A stretch of 64,000 bases of DNA, taken from Cyanodermella asteris (Eukaryota > Ascomycota > Lecanoromycetes > Ostropales > Stictidaceae). The stretch spans positions 859,150 to 923,149 of the forward strand of contig UYJD01000002.1 of NCBI GenBank assembly GCA_900618795.1, given 5' to 3'. Positions 43,551 through 54,937 of this stretch are shown piece by piece. Both the position numbers and the translations under genes were made by a program. The notes under the pieces are model-generated. The model was not told the origin of the DNA. It was given only the letters and a program-made list of their open reading frames with translations, and did no database searches. How positions within the stretch are numbered: position 1 is the stretch's first letter; the number at the start of each line of letters is the position of its first letter.

Positions 43551-44051
43551 ACGCCTGCATGATATCGGAGTTATAGGTTTGTTACATTTTGGACGAACAA
43601 GTCGATCTTGCGAATATGCATATCTCCGGAAGTATATAGTCGTCGTCCCAGGAATCGATCCAAGGCCTGCGCCTTGCGTGACTGATCAATACTTTCCATA
43701 ACCTGCTGTCAATCGCGCTCAGTGACGTATCAACGTAACCATTCCCAGCAATCATCGGAACACTGAAGTCCACTTTTTTAAGGGCCTTGATATGTAAAAT
43801 AAATTCATCACGTCCACTGCTCGTACCGGAACCTATGTACAATTCGGAATCCGGTCTCCTCCTGTCTGAATCCTGCATTCCTGGTAGATCTGCCGCACCA
43901 TTGCTCGAGCGAAAAAGGAAACTCTGGAGTTCAAGAAAACATGCATCATGCTGTCATAAGCCGACAGGCATTGCATCGAATTTTCCCGCTGTCACACTAT
44001 GCCCTCCCCCATCTTCTATCGACGAATTACGCGTGCATCGAAACCACGAAA
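43551..44051. other. Convergent spacer DUF3405 / complex I ESSS
   Basis: 3' flanks of two convergent genes. Nothing recognised. Confidence 0.5.
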
Positions 44052-44595
44052 TCAATTTGGCTTCGCCGGGTCGCCCGCCGTCTCCGGATCCGGCAGGATG
44101 CCTTCAGCTTCTAATCTCCTCCTCGCCTCTTCGAGAGCCCATGTCTGTATCCTACACAAGCTGTCAGTCAAAAGTCCCTCAACAAAGCCACAATCCGACC
44201 CGCGTCCCGTCGCCCCGAGCCACGACGAATTCGGGCCAAATGGCAGTGGCACACGAGTCCGAGTCCGGGTCCAAAACTCACGACGTATCCGGCTTGTAAG
44301 CATATGCGACGGCGGCCACGCCCAAGCTGCCCCAAAACCCCCAGACCCAAATGGTTTCCCACCCTTCCTTCTCCTCCTTCTCGCCCGGCTTGACGTTGAA
44401 CAGCCAGCCCGTGGGCGCCTCGTAGTGCGTCTCGCCGCCCGAGGACCGGACGCCCGAGCCGGTGAATGCCCGTTTCGCGGCCGCGAGGTTGTACGTGTGG
44501 CTGTTTTGCGGGCCGACAAAGGCGGATGCGAGGTACGGGCTGGTAGCGCCGGTCGGGCGCGGGAAGTGGCGGACGAGCGGCCGGAAGGGAGGCAT
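44052..44595 (-). CDS. Complex I ESSS subunit (NDUFB11-like)
   Basis: Exons 44595-44282 and 44151-44052 with a 130-nt intron (GTGAGT...TGTAG); 137 residues. The N terminus, MPPFRPLVRHFPRPTGATSP, looks like a mitochondrial presequence. The diagnostic block is TGWLFNVKPGEKEEKEGWE followed by one membrane helix (IWVWGFWGSLGVAAVAYAYK) and, after the intron, IQTWALEEARRRLEAEG. Residues KPDTS|IQTWALEEA join perfectly across the splice. It is an accessory subunit of the membrane arm of NADH:ubiquinone oxidoreductase, needed for assembly. Neither exon alone shows the family clearly. Confidence 0.88.
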
Positions 44596-45060
44596 CGTGG
44601 GTGTGTCGGTGTGTGGAGAGCGGAGAGTGGGAGGTGAAGGGGCTCCCGACGGCCCTCTTTTCGGAGTGTGGTTGGTGATTCTGGAGAGGTGTTTGAGTGT
44701 CGGATTGAGCTTGCTTTGAGGTCTGTGACGGTGTGAGGTTGCTGCCAAGACCGGGTTAGCGGATCTGCTTGGTTTGCTTAGTCAGCGGCGTTCAGAGGAA
44801 ACTCGACGGCAGTTCTGCAAGCTTCGTGGATGCTGTTGACATGATGTGTTGTCGTCGGCTACGGCACATTTCTGCCAATCGATGACCTTGATCGATACAC
44901 AGCTTTGGATACGATACCTCAAATTTACTCAAAAGTGCCATGATTACGGACTACCTACATGAGGACCCAGGATTTTGAACGTTGTGCTGCCAGCCGAATA
45001 TACCAATACCTGCGGCGTCCAAACTGAGAGCAGCTGAGTACCTGTAGGTCTTTCACACTC
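44596..45060. other. Spacer between two minus-strand genes
   Basis: 5' flank of the complex I subunit gene and 3' flank of the GMC oxidoreductase gene. Nothing recognised. Confidence 0.5.
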
Positions 45061-46840
45061 TTAGGCTGCGCCCGCTTTGATAAGATCCGCAGCTTTCTCC
45101 GCAGTGCCGTATACAGCCATTTGGGGATGGCCACAGGGAAGCTTGGGAAAGATACTGGCGTCCACGATGCGCAGATTCTGCACACCGTGAACACGAAGCT
45201 TTGGATCAACTACAGCATCCGCTCCTTCACCCATTTTCGCTGTTCCAGCAGGATGATAGCCTATATGCACGTAAGTAGATGACTTTGATGGAGTCCGATA
45301 TACCTACAGGTGTCCGCTCGAGTCCGGATCTCCTTCTCCCATTCCTCCCGCGACGTGTACGCGTGGTGGGCAAGGTGGGTCGGCCAAGAGCCGGTCACAA
45401 TGTCTTTCGTCCCCCTGCCCTTGACTGCGACTTCGTTCGCCAATCGGCAACCTTCCGCAAACACGAGCAGGTCCAGTGGGTCAGCCAAATAGTTGTGGTC
45501 GATTATCGGGTCTGCCAGAGGGTCTTTCGACGCCAGAGTGACATGGCCCTTGGACCTTGGAGAAAAGAGCTCAACAGCCATTGCAAATGCATGCTTGTCG
45601 TCGCTCGGGAAGTCAGTGTACAGATACTTCGGGCTGTAGCATTCCGTATTCCAGAACTCGACGTGGGGCTGATCCTTAGTAAGACCCATTGGATCAGTAC
45701 CGGGCGCGCACTCAGCTTTGGCTTTTTGCCATAGAGGCGAGTCACTCAGGCGATCGTCCAGTCTAGCATAGGCGAAGGTGCCGAAAGGAAATTGAGACAT
45801 GAATCCAGTCCTTTTCTCCTTCCATTCAGCCACAGAACGGTCTTTGGCTCCTCCATGCCAGATGAGATGGTCATGGGTGATTTTTGGCTCCGAAACCTCG
45901 TAGAACGTGAGCATGACCATGTGATCCGTCAAATTCTGTCCAACACCGGGCAACTCGACGCGCTGTGAGATGTCGTGTTTCGCGAGCTCATCTTTCGGTC
46001 CAATTCCAGACCTGAGAAGTATGGCTGGTGTGCAGTAAGTGCCAGTAGCTAGGATCACCTCCTTATTGGCTCTGAACTGGTTTTTCGCCTGGTATCTGCC
46101 GATGGTGACGATGGCGTTTACGCCGACAGCTTTGGGGCCGTTTGGGGTGTCTTCGAAAATCAGGGTGTCGACATAGGTGTGAGTTTCAATCTTGATCTTG
46201 GGCGATTCTCTTTCGCCAGTAATGAAATCGGCCGACGTCTTGCGAAAGCCTTGATAGACTGTACGAACAACATGTCCAGACCCGTGAGGTGTTGATCCAG
46301 TAGTAAACATATCGGAGTCCAGCGGCAGTCCCTGAGATTGAAAAGATTCCAGCACACGATCAGAGATTGGGGCATTGTCGTGCGGCGCAGTGATCAGAGG
46401 TCCTTCATAGCCATGCGCGTTCTTTGCCGGTGTGAACCAGTCCTTCGTTCGAAAGCTCTCCGCTTTTGACATGTACTGGTGCATCTCTGCGCCAGACCAT
46501 CCGGGAACAGCCCATATGCATCGTAGTCTGTCGGGGTCCCTCGTATGCAGAGAGTACCGTTGGCGGCGCTCGTGCCGCCCAAGAACTTGCCGCGACCTAG
46601 ATGGAGCTTTCGATTCTCTAGGCCCTTGCATGGCTGGCTGTAAAAGTTCCAATCCGCTTCAGTTCCGAGGACTTGGGATAGAGCGGCGGGGATGCTGGAC
46701 GCCGGGACGCTCTCTTTCGGACCACCAGCTTCAATAATGAGGACCGAGTAGTTGGCCTCCGCAAGCCGAGAAGCCAGCACGCAACCCGCAGTGCTGCCGC
46801 CGCAGATGATGTAGTCGTAGTCTGTGTTCTGGGAACCCAT
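45061..46840 (-). CDS. GMC oxidoreductase (FAD-dependent), one frame break
   Basis: ATG at 46840. The FAD-binding start is [20 protein letters not shown] and the first GMC signature is [20 protein letters not shown]. Right after TPTDYDAYG the frame shifts by one: the expected continuation [17 protein letters not shown] is in the next frame, and the break coincides with a GGG run (plus-strand CCC at 46511-46513), as if one G were missing. The rest is intact and includes the second signature ([20 protein letters not shown]). A 47-nt intron (45307-45261) joins RADT to [11 protein letters not shown], giving the active-site His and the end [20 protein letters not shown]. Complete, the protein would be about 580 residues, near choline-dehydrogenase or aryl-alcohol-oxidase-like members. 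No signal peptide is seen, so an intracellular enzyme is likely. Confidence 0.8.
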
Positions 46841-48185
46841 TGTAAAGGGCGCTAAGATGTAGCCGCTATGCAGAGCGTGCTATGAGACGCAGCTCAAAAA
46901 AAAGGACCTAATAACAACTTGGCAGGCCTGATAGTATTCGCCGGATTTGTAGGGTTTCGGGAGCGACAAATGCAGCATGACCAGAAACGAGGGCCTGAGC
47001 TGAGGCAATATATATGTGTAAAGTCAACAGGTCCACAGTTCGGGTTGTGATCAGCAACCGACTTGGCGACCTGCACCATGAGCTGGACTTGCCAAAGGAG
47101 GACACCTTTCGGCGATGAAAGAAGCTTGTGGACGCCGACAGCTGAGGCATGCAAGTTTATGGGCACAGCTCAATCACCAGGACGACCATGGCATACCTGA
47201 AGACCGCTGATTGACCCACATAACGATACTCGTTAGGAAGGTTGTCAAGGTAGTCAGTCTGTAAAGTGGCTGGAACGTCGCTACATAGCCAAACCATGCG
47301 CCTTTCACGGTGTCTCATGGGTTTCAAACGACGTGAATTCAGGAAACGCGCTCTTGCTAGCTCATGTTCAGTATTAGCATGAGCTGGTCTGTAGCTTTCA
47401 TCGCCTATCAGCGAGACCTACGTGACTCGAGGACTAGTCACAGTGGTCGAGCGCCAGGTCTCAGCCGACAAGCCGATCATGTAGCCATGGCCTGGATTGT
47501 AAGCTGCTGATCACAAATAAAGCCTCAGAGCTGGATCGAAATCGCTCCATGGCAAGTCGTGGAAAATGGGTTGTTATTCCGGGAATTCCTTTCCGAGGCC
47601 CACCTGAACAGCCGCCAGAGCACGCACCCAGCCACGTCGACTAATCTGCACCTGGTGGTATCCACCACTTTGGCCCGAGGCGAAGACGCAGGGCAGGCTG
47701 ACAGAAGTCTTGACGGAGGTACTGAGTCACCTAACACATCTCGCCACTATCGTCAAGACAATAGAGATGAGCTCGATGTCTCTCCACCGAAATCAGATAA
47801 GGGTATACTCTGCAGCTGATTACATAAGCAATACCCTTACTGCTGGTCTTAATCGTTGGAACAGCAACAGTAGACTGGCAGAGGGTGTTGATGACTTGAG
47901 ATTTGACGTACCTCCTGAGGATCATGCTGGATATCTCACTCTCCAATTCTGTACTGTCTTGATTTGGCAACGCTGCGTGGAAGCCGGCAAGATTGCACTG
48001 CTGTGACATGGCTTCCAGAGGCACAGCAATGGTCGCCCAAGACTCTGGTCTGACTGCCTGGATCTTAGATTCTTGAAAACAACCGACAAATCTTCTCAGA
48101 AAGGCATTCAGTCTGCAGTTGACTCTTGCAGACTCTCGATAGTTGCCCAAGATACATTGTAAAACACTCGAAAAGATTCACGGAT
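46841..48185. other. Divergent spacer GMC / LDAH genes
   Basis: About 1.35 kb. A TATATATG-like AT-rich motif lies around 47009-47016, about 170 bp upstream of the GMC start. No gene recognised. Confidence 0.45.
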
Positions 48186-49369
48186 ATGATCAACACCACA
48201 CCGCATGCCGACAATGTCAGCATCTATCTACCGGGTCGCAGCAGCCGGGACATACCAGAATCGGGAAACTTCCATTTGATCATGATACCGGGTAATCCGG
48301 GGACCATCGGCCATTATCATCCTTTCTTGCTCCAGCTTCAGGACAAGATCCATGCTGCCGATCCGAACCTGGCATTGTCTATCTACGGAACATCGCTGCC
48401 TAATTACACGGATGAGTATGTTCGCGAAGGGAAATTCGGCGTGCTGAGCTTGCGGGAGATGACCAATAGCGTGCATGAGAAAGTCATAGAGTACAGCCAG
48501 GCACAGCAGGCGCTCGACTCCGACTCCGGGCCTATCAAGATCATTCTGTGCGGGCACAGTATCGGCGCCTTTATTTGCCTCGAGGTCCTGGAGCGCTGCA
48601 AAGGGGGTATTGGCGAAGCGGCGGCACACCCCGATATTGTGGGTTGCCTAAACCTTTGGCCTGCAGTAGTGTGGTTTGGCAAGAGCCCCAATGGCATGAG
48701 AATGAGCGTGTGTCCTTCAATCGCTTCTTCATGCTATTTGTGCTAATAAAACCAGCCAATTTTGAACTCCTCCACACTATTTTCGACCTTGACCTTTGTA
48801 GGCGAGCGTCTGATCAGACTGCTGCCGTATCGATTGCTACTGGCGGCCATCAAATGGGGCTCGGGCCAACCAGAAGACGTCGTCAAAGTGACCTGTGACT
48901 TCCTCAAGTCCAAGCACGGTTTCCGCCAAACAGTGTGAGTAGGACTCTGTGAAACCGTGCCATGGTACTGAGTGTTCCAGATATCTGCTTCGGGATACGG
49001 TAAACCATGTCAAAGAGGACCGTTGGACTGCCAATGTTTGGGGCACAGCCGATTCAAATTCAGCAAACCAGACCAAAGTGGTCTTCCACTTTGGCAGGCA
49101 AGATCACGCCGTGGACGACAAGATTCGAGACGAGCTGATTGCGCTACGCGGCCGTTCTTTAGATCAAAACAACGGTTCAGGGCTCTGGAAGCCAGTGATG
49201 GAGATTGACACTGAAGGCATACCACATGCTTTTTTCGAGAGTAAGTCTGCAAGTTGCGGATACCGCGGATCTGTCTGACACAATGACAGAGCACGACAAG
49301 GCAGCTTCAACGCTAGTGGCACGCTATCTGTTGATGATCATGGATTCATCGGCGCCTTCACTGAGATGA
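48186..49369 (+). CDS. LDAH-type lipid-droplet hydrolase (DUF2305 family)
   Basis: Four exons: 48186-48707, 48807-48934, 48981-49240 and 49290-49369; 329 residues. The opening strand FHLIMIPGNPGTIGHYHPFL is the family signature (oxyanion PGNPG). The nucleophile is in CGHSIGAFICLEV (about 125), the acid in HFGRQDHAVDD and the His in GIPHAFFEKH, so the triad is complete across exons 1, 3 and 3/4. Introns 2 and 3 have GTGAGT and GTAAGT donors. Intron 1 is uncertain: the frame-keeping choice given uses a GTGTGT donor and the second of two close acceptors (GTAGGCGAG); a GC-AG intron after SPNG is an alternative and would read SPNGERLIRLL. Animal LDAH sits on lipid droplets and acts on sterol esters or triacylglycerol turnover. 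Confidence 0.82.
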
Positions 49370-50530
49370 ATTGCGAGGACTTTGCCGGAGTTTGAGCCAC
49401 AGAACTCAGTAGCCAGAAACACGTTCCCAGGTTCCGGCATCGAGCACGCGCTTGGGAGGCAGAAGTAGTTGATGTCATTGACAATCGAGTATATCAGCTG
49501 CAATCTCTCGGCCAGCGCAGAAACCGTCGACTGCGGATGCCCAGGAGGCAAAAGCGGAAAAGCACTCGTGTCCATGACCCTCAAACCACAGACGCCGAAA
49601 ACCCTGGCGCGACTGTCCACCACCGCCATCGAACCATTCGCCCTGTCCATTTTGCACGTCGACGCAGCATGCCACACCGTCAAGAAGGACTGCTGTATGA
49701 AAGAGAACATCTGAGCATCCGTCGTCACGTTTCAGTCCGGCAACGCCTCCTCCAGATGCGCAATCCCAGCCTTGACCAGCACGTCCCACGCCCCACGCTC
49801 TCGTCTGAAAGCTGCGATGATCAACTCTCTGTCTGCTGGGCGGGTAGACCACGCTGGATCGACGAGGAAGAGACCTTGCATCGATGTCGATGCCAGCTTG
49901 ATGGTGCCGCGTGACAGAGGGGCGACGAGAGCGCTTCTAAGCGTCGCGTAATTCTTGCCATCGATCGGGCTGTCGGTCTGAAAATCCGGTGAGTATTCGG
50001 GATAGCCACTGGCTCGAAGCCATTCGATCTCGGGCCAGTCGGCGCCGTTCGTCGGTCGATGATACAGCATGAAGTTCCTAGCGCCCGACCCGCCGAGGGA
50101 CTTCCCTCGAGCATGATGAAGCACCCTATGACAAAGCTGAGTCTGAGGGGCCGTTATGATACCCCAGTCGATCAATGGTTGGTAGGCTGACATTTCCACC
50201 CCCGTGTAATAAGTGGTATCACCGGGTATAACGGAAAGGTTTCTATTATCGATTTCGTAGAAGCTACCTGCTTCAATGACAGCCACGCTATACGAGCCGT
50301 TCTCGGCCAACCTAGAGGCGACGGTCGAATCTGCCGTTCCACCACCACCAACGACTATGTGATCGAAGGTGGCGTTCGGGGATAATCAGATATGTGAGCC
50401 TAGCAACGTTCCAGGGCGTTCATTTGAAAAGTGGTTTGGTGAGCCAATCACCGCGTTGACAAGGACAAAAGCAAGGAGATGTACAGACAGGCAAATCCAT
50501 CTTGTTGAAACCGGACTGAGAACGAGAATC
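49324..50530 (-). pseudogene. Decayed GMC oxidoreductase (aryl-alcohol-oxidase-like)
   Basis: Pieces of a second GMC gene lie in order on the minus strand. A signal-peptide-like stretch (WICLSVHLLAFVLVNAVIGS, about 50485-50430) lacks a start codon in frame. The FAD-binding motif follows in another frame (HIVVGGGGTADSTVASRLAE) and continues as SYSVAVIEAGSFYEIDNRNL to GKSLGGSGARNFMLYHRPTN. After GADWPEIEW the usual middle of about 250-300 residues is gone, and the sequence jumps to ATLRSALVAPLSRGTIKLAS. An in-frame stop at about 49732-49734 interrupts the last part, after which the active-site region TVWHAASTCKMDRANGSMAV and DTSAFPLLPPGHPQSTV is still legible. It overlaps the last exon of the LDAH gene by a few dozen bases. 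A frame break, a deletion and a nonsense codon together make it a pseudogene. Confidence 0.82.
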
Positions 50531-51639
50531 TGAGTGACAAAACAGCACGGTCGTAAGCAGGCTTATATGGTTTTCAGTTTGTGTTTTCCAGTTCCCCGGA
50601 TCTCAAAACTGTGCTGTGCAAGCAGATCAAATGTCGCCACTAATGGCGACACCTCGTGACGAACTTCACTTACTGCTAGAACGTCAGCAGAAGTAGGGAC
50701 ACCTCCCTGAATTCGGCTGAGATGCCTTGCAAGACACACGAGGTTCGAGTATTCATGAGGATCTTCGCTGCGCACCAAGCGGCGTGCCGACGGCAGTGAC
50801 CATGAACTGACAAGTAGAGGCGAACACCCAAGCACACTGGCGGCTGAATACATCAAGGCTCGATAGGCTATGGCTGGAATGGTGTGTCCATCTCCCGCCT
50901 TGTGTTACAAAGGGTAGGGGTTTGAACACGAAAAAGGGGGTCCCATCTTGATTTAAGGAATTGCGGCAAGGTGGCGACAAAATCAATTAGCTGCGCTTCT
51001 CCCTAATCAGGTCTGACAGTGACAATAAGAACCCCTGAATAGGGCCACAGACGATCGCAGTACTTCCTGCATGCCTAGGTAGATGCGTTGGATCTGCCAT
51101 GCCCATCGACAGAACTATGGTATCCACGCAAGTAGCTGTGTGCACAGTCCTCCCGTTACTTGTTCATCAGCCAGTAAAGGTACTTGCCACAGTGGCCAGA
51201 AAGTAGAGTGAGACATGATGTGCGCGACGACATTTGCTGCCCTGTACTGCTTCTTCAATCTGGCCTTGCTAGGGATATAAATGCTACCCTCCAGCCTTGG
51301 GTGCTAGCCTGATGCGTGGCGTCGGTGGAGTTGACGAGTTCGGGCGCTGCGGGACGGCAGATCGAAACAGAAACAATCGCGTGGCGTGGCTAAGTAGCCG
51401 CTGTTCGTCATTTGCGCAATAATCAAAAATTGCACGGCCTGGCGTCCGATCATTTCCTCTCCGAGGCATTAGCGCCTCTATTAGAGTCTTACTTCCTCAG
51501 TCGATTCCGGGGGGATGCTTTGCGCTTCTGTCGGCCCGCAATTCCCTGTTCCATCGGCTGTCTTATAAAGCAACTTGCTTTCTTTCTTTCCGTCTTCGTC
51601 TTCGCTTTGGAGCCTTCGAGGCCTCTGTCGACGGGCACC
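50531..51639. other. Spacer upstream of the bZIP gene
   Basis: About 1.1 kb, including the bZIP promoter and leader. A minus-strand frame at 50563-50856 has no recognised features. Nothing else seen. Confidence 0.5.
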
Positions 51640-52806
51640 ATGGACTACTCGTACTATACACCACCACAGCCCTTCCAGTATGGAATGAACAGTGATGTCC
51701 AAAATACTTTCCATATACATGACAGTGAGATTAGTGCGGCCGACGCGGTGCGTGGAAATAGGTCAGCCGCTCATTATCGCGAAGCATCTACTGACAGCCA
51801 GTATCAGGAACTGTTTCGAGGGTTGAACAGTATTGGCAGTTCCTTCGATGCTTTCGGTCAGTTCTCGCCAACAGAACAGTTTGCGACGCCGACACAGCCG
51901 ACGCCGACGCAGCCGATTCGAAGTATCCATCCTCGGCAAGAATCGCTCGGGTCCGGGCCACAAGCACTGCAAGCTCCTAAATCGTTATCGCCCGAGTCAA
52001 GCCACGATGATAAGATGTCGCAGCGGTTCAACGGCGACGCTGCCAGAGTCCCGTCCGTGGAACTGTCCGGACAGGCCATGACGGGAGTCGAAACGCTCGA
52101 CTCGTCCCTCGCGCAAGAGCAGGGACGGTCGAGCAGCGAAGAGAAGGACTTCAACTCGTTGCCGGCACAGGACAAGCGGAAAGCACAGAATCGCGCAGCG
52201 TGAGTGCGATATTACATTCATTCAATGTTGGGAGAACCGTTGCGCTAACATCCTGGCGACAGTCAAAGGGCGTTTCGCGAAAGGAAAGAGCGCCACGTCA
52301 AGGAGCTCGAGGCAAAGCTGGCGTCGCTGGCCGACGCATCGTCAAATCTTCAGACGGACAACGAACGTCTGAAGCGGGAACTTGCGGCCTTGTTGACACA
52401 GAACGAGATTCTGCGAGCCACACACACAGCACCGCGGTCGGCAGCCTCCTCACATCGTCCCTTCCAGCCGCAGAACTTCCATGCGCCGAGCCTCCCTTCG
52501 CCTGCGACATCGGGTCCGCAAAGCTTCTCACCGACGGAGTTTGTGGTTGCTACCGGTGGGCAGGCGACCTGGCCCCTCAAATTCGATGTCTACCCAAACA
52601 AGCGCGGGCGAATGCTTCTCGCCGGAGCTGCTTGGGATATGATAGTACGGGATCCGCGAGTCGGCGAAGGCAAGATCGATCTCGAGGATGTCTGTCAGCG
52701 ATTGAAGGGCCGCGCGGTGTGTGATGGCAGAGGACCGGCGTTCCGAGAAGAGGAGATCAAACAAGTTCTCGACGAATGTGTCCATGGAGCAGATGATCTC
52801 CTCTGA
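51640..52806 (+). CDS. bZIP transcription factor, AP-1/KapC-like
   Basis: Exons 51640-52199 and 52263-52806 with a 63-nt intron (GTGAGT...ACAG); 367 residues. The start ATG has a strong context (GGCACCATGG). The first 170 residues are Ser/Gln/Pro-rich. The bZIP spans the intron: KRKAQNRAA|QRAFRERKER is the basic region with the Yap-type NxxAQxxFR signature, then a leucine zipper (LEAKLASLADASSNLQTDNE). The C terminus (AGAAWDMIVRDPRVGEGKID, then CQRLKGRAVCDGRGPAF) matches the tail of Aspergillus KapC-type proteins more than Yap1, because the cysteine-rich Yap1 redox domain is absent. A 2x15-bp tandem repeat at 51886-51915 encodes TPTQP twice. KapC-like proteins are linked to development and oxidative-stress gene control. 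Confidence 0.87.
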
Positions 52807-53597
52807 GATCGACCCGTTTCTGATAACAGAGAACATGAGCGACGCGATGCATTGATGGGGTTACGGCGAAACATGTATGAATGATGGTTGGGGAGCGAAA
52901 CTCGCGGCGCTGGGTAGTGTACAAACATGTTGGATTTCCGCGGCGCAAAATGGAGTATGGCGAGGACGAGGCGTTCTGGAAGAGACAACTTGAAACAGTG
53001 AATGGCTGAATTTATTTTTTCCGTGAAGTCTTGGGCTCAGTGAGTCAAATAGCATGGCAGTTTTTGTTAATATGTCTAGCTCAGTGCGATTTGTACTCCG
53101 ATAAGCTAATCAAAGTTTTTTCATACTGGCCGAGTCGGAGACTGTCGCCATTGTGAGCTTTGCCATGAGGCAGCGGTCGATTCTCAGGACTCTGCTTCAG
53201 CACCCTACCGTACCTGCTGCTGAATGTATGGCTTTTAGCTATTGTACAAGTCAGGAAGAAATCTGTCCTACAGATTGTCATCCAGAACATATGAAGCGAA
53301 TATGCCAGTATTCGCTTTCCCTTGACAGTTTGAGGCCAGTCCTGCTCTCGTCGTCTGTCCCCACTGCCGCCTGATCGTGTTGCCCTCGCAAGTGCTTGTG
53401 TTTGGCACTTTCACCTGAGACATGCGGATGCAGCTTGCATATGATTGCAAGAAAACATCAGCTACGTCACTAGATCATGCACCTTCAGACACGATAGTCG
53501 ATGAATGTGGCGACTTGACCCGTTGCAAAGCCCAGGTGGTCGAAGACAGAACGTTGAACCGTCCTATCCAGGATGGGATTGGCGTTGTCAATGAATT
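52807..53597. other. Convergent spacer bZIP / PLP2
   Basis: About 0.8 kb of shared 3' flank; no gene, RNA or repeat recognised. Confidence 0.5.
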
Positions 53598-54423
53598 TCA
53601 ATCCCAATCATCATCGTCATCTTCATCAGCAGCTGCTGTAGCTTGCGCGTTTCGAGCCTGTTCTCGATCCCGCGCCACGCGATGGTCGTTCTCCTTCACA
53701 GCTCCAACGTCGACGAGGAGCTTTTGAATATCTGGTTGCGTCAGTATAAAGCTGACAAGGTCAACGCGAATCACCAACCATGTATCGTGGTATTGTCACC
53801 CTTCAGCTCACGTAGAGTCACGATTTGGCGCGCAATCTCTCCCTTGTGGTATACCAAGATGGTAGGGGTATTTCGCTCCGGGTATCCTTCAATGCAGAGA
53901 TCTGCCCGCATCTGGCAGAATTTGACATCGCCAAATTTGCGAGCGAGTTCGCGCCAGATCTCCGAGAGCAATGCGGACTGCGTGTTGGTTCCCAGAGACG
54001 ATGTGAGATTGACCAAGACGAAGGCGTCTTGTGATGCTTCGGTCACGTCGCGTGAATAGTCTGGTTTCTGCAGTGGGTAGACTTGATTGAAGACGCTGGC
54101 TTTGCTGATGGTGGCCAATTCCGCAATTCGTTGGTTCCTGTACTTCTGGAGAAACTCTTCGTCTTCTTCGTCTTCGAGCTCGTCTAGTTCGTCAAGGTCT
54201 TTGTCCTCGAGTCGGTTGTCATGTGCTCTCTGTAGCGCATCTCGCAGAGCCTCTTCGATGATAGGGGTTGGAGACGGTGGTTTCTCAGGTATGACTCCGT
54301 GTTTGCGGAGAATATCGTTCCTGGATTATTTTCAGCACTTGAAAAGGGCATAGATTCAACAACGACGAACCATTCGGTATCGGCGTTGGGATCATCGATC
54401 GGGACATTAACGGGCATATCCAT
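53598..54423 (-). CDS. plp2: Phosducin-like protein Plp2
   Basis: Exons 54423-54371, 54320-53779 and 53731-53598, introns of 50 and 47 nt; 242 residues. The joined N terminus DDPNADTEW|NDILRKHGVI followed by PEKPPSPTPIIEEA is diagnostic of the PLP2/PhLP3 group. An acidic hinge (LDELDELEDEEDEEF) is encoded by a CTTCGTCTT-rich repeat on the plus strand. The thioredoxin-fold domain (about 95-200) has SVFNQVYPLQKPDYSRDVTE, FCQMRADLCIEGYP and TPTILVYHKGEI; as usual for the family no CxxC is present. The tail is poly-Asp. Plp2 is a CCT/TRiC chaperonin cofactor for actin and tubulin folding and is essential in yeast. Confidence 0.92.
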
Positions 54424-54937
54424 GTTTGCGATTCAAGCAGTCTACAATTACCGTGAGGTGTTCGTGTGTATGAGATTTAGCAGACTCATTTGAGCATCAT
54501 TTTGAATATCCTAGCAGGCAGCGGAGTTCAAGGCCAATCAGAAACATTTCTTGGTGGGGCCTTCAGTGTATGTACGCTGCGCACAGCTGACGGCGCAGGG
54601 ACGGAGAAGAGCAGCGCACGCCCTTCCGCAATTGGTGCCGCACACTGTACTGCACTGCTCGCCAGCCCAGCACACCAAAGCGAATTGAGTCGCTGTCCAC
54701 CACATTCATTCATTCAATTCCTCTGACCCCGTTGCACCGCCGGCGCCAGCAGCCTCTCGTCCAATTACTCTCCCCCAGAACGACCGCCCACCGGGTGATG
54801 GCATAGAAGCTGCGTCTGGTTGATCCGCGCCCAGGCCACATCAGCAACGAACAACTGTCCGCTGCACGAACCCAACTAGCAGCAGGCCTTGAGGCCAAAC
54901 ATCTCCACGCGCGAACCTCTACCCCGGCACAGACAAG
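54424..54937. promoter_or_regulatory. Divergent promoter PLP2 / SEC21 with CCAAT boxes
   Basis: 514 bp shared by two head-to-head housekeeping genes. It has GGCCAATCA with the full CCAATCA core at 54534-54540, a second CCAAT at 54761-54765, and an ATTC microsatellite at 54703-54720. CCAAT boxes in fungi bind the HAP/CBC complex. Confidence 0.5.

Noticed and set aside
50563-50856. 97-residue minus-strand frame that faintly resembled the end of a Zn2Cys6 factor
   Set aside because: No zinc cluster nearby and no second motif; similarity too weak to support a call.
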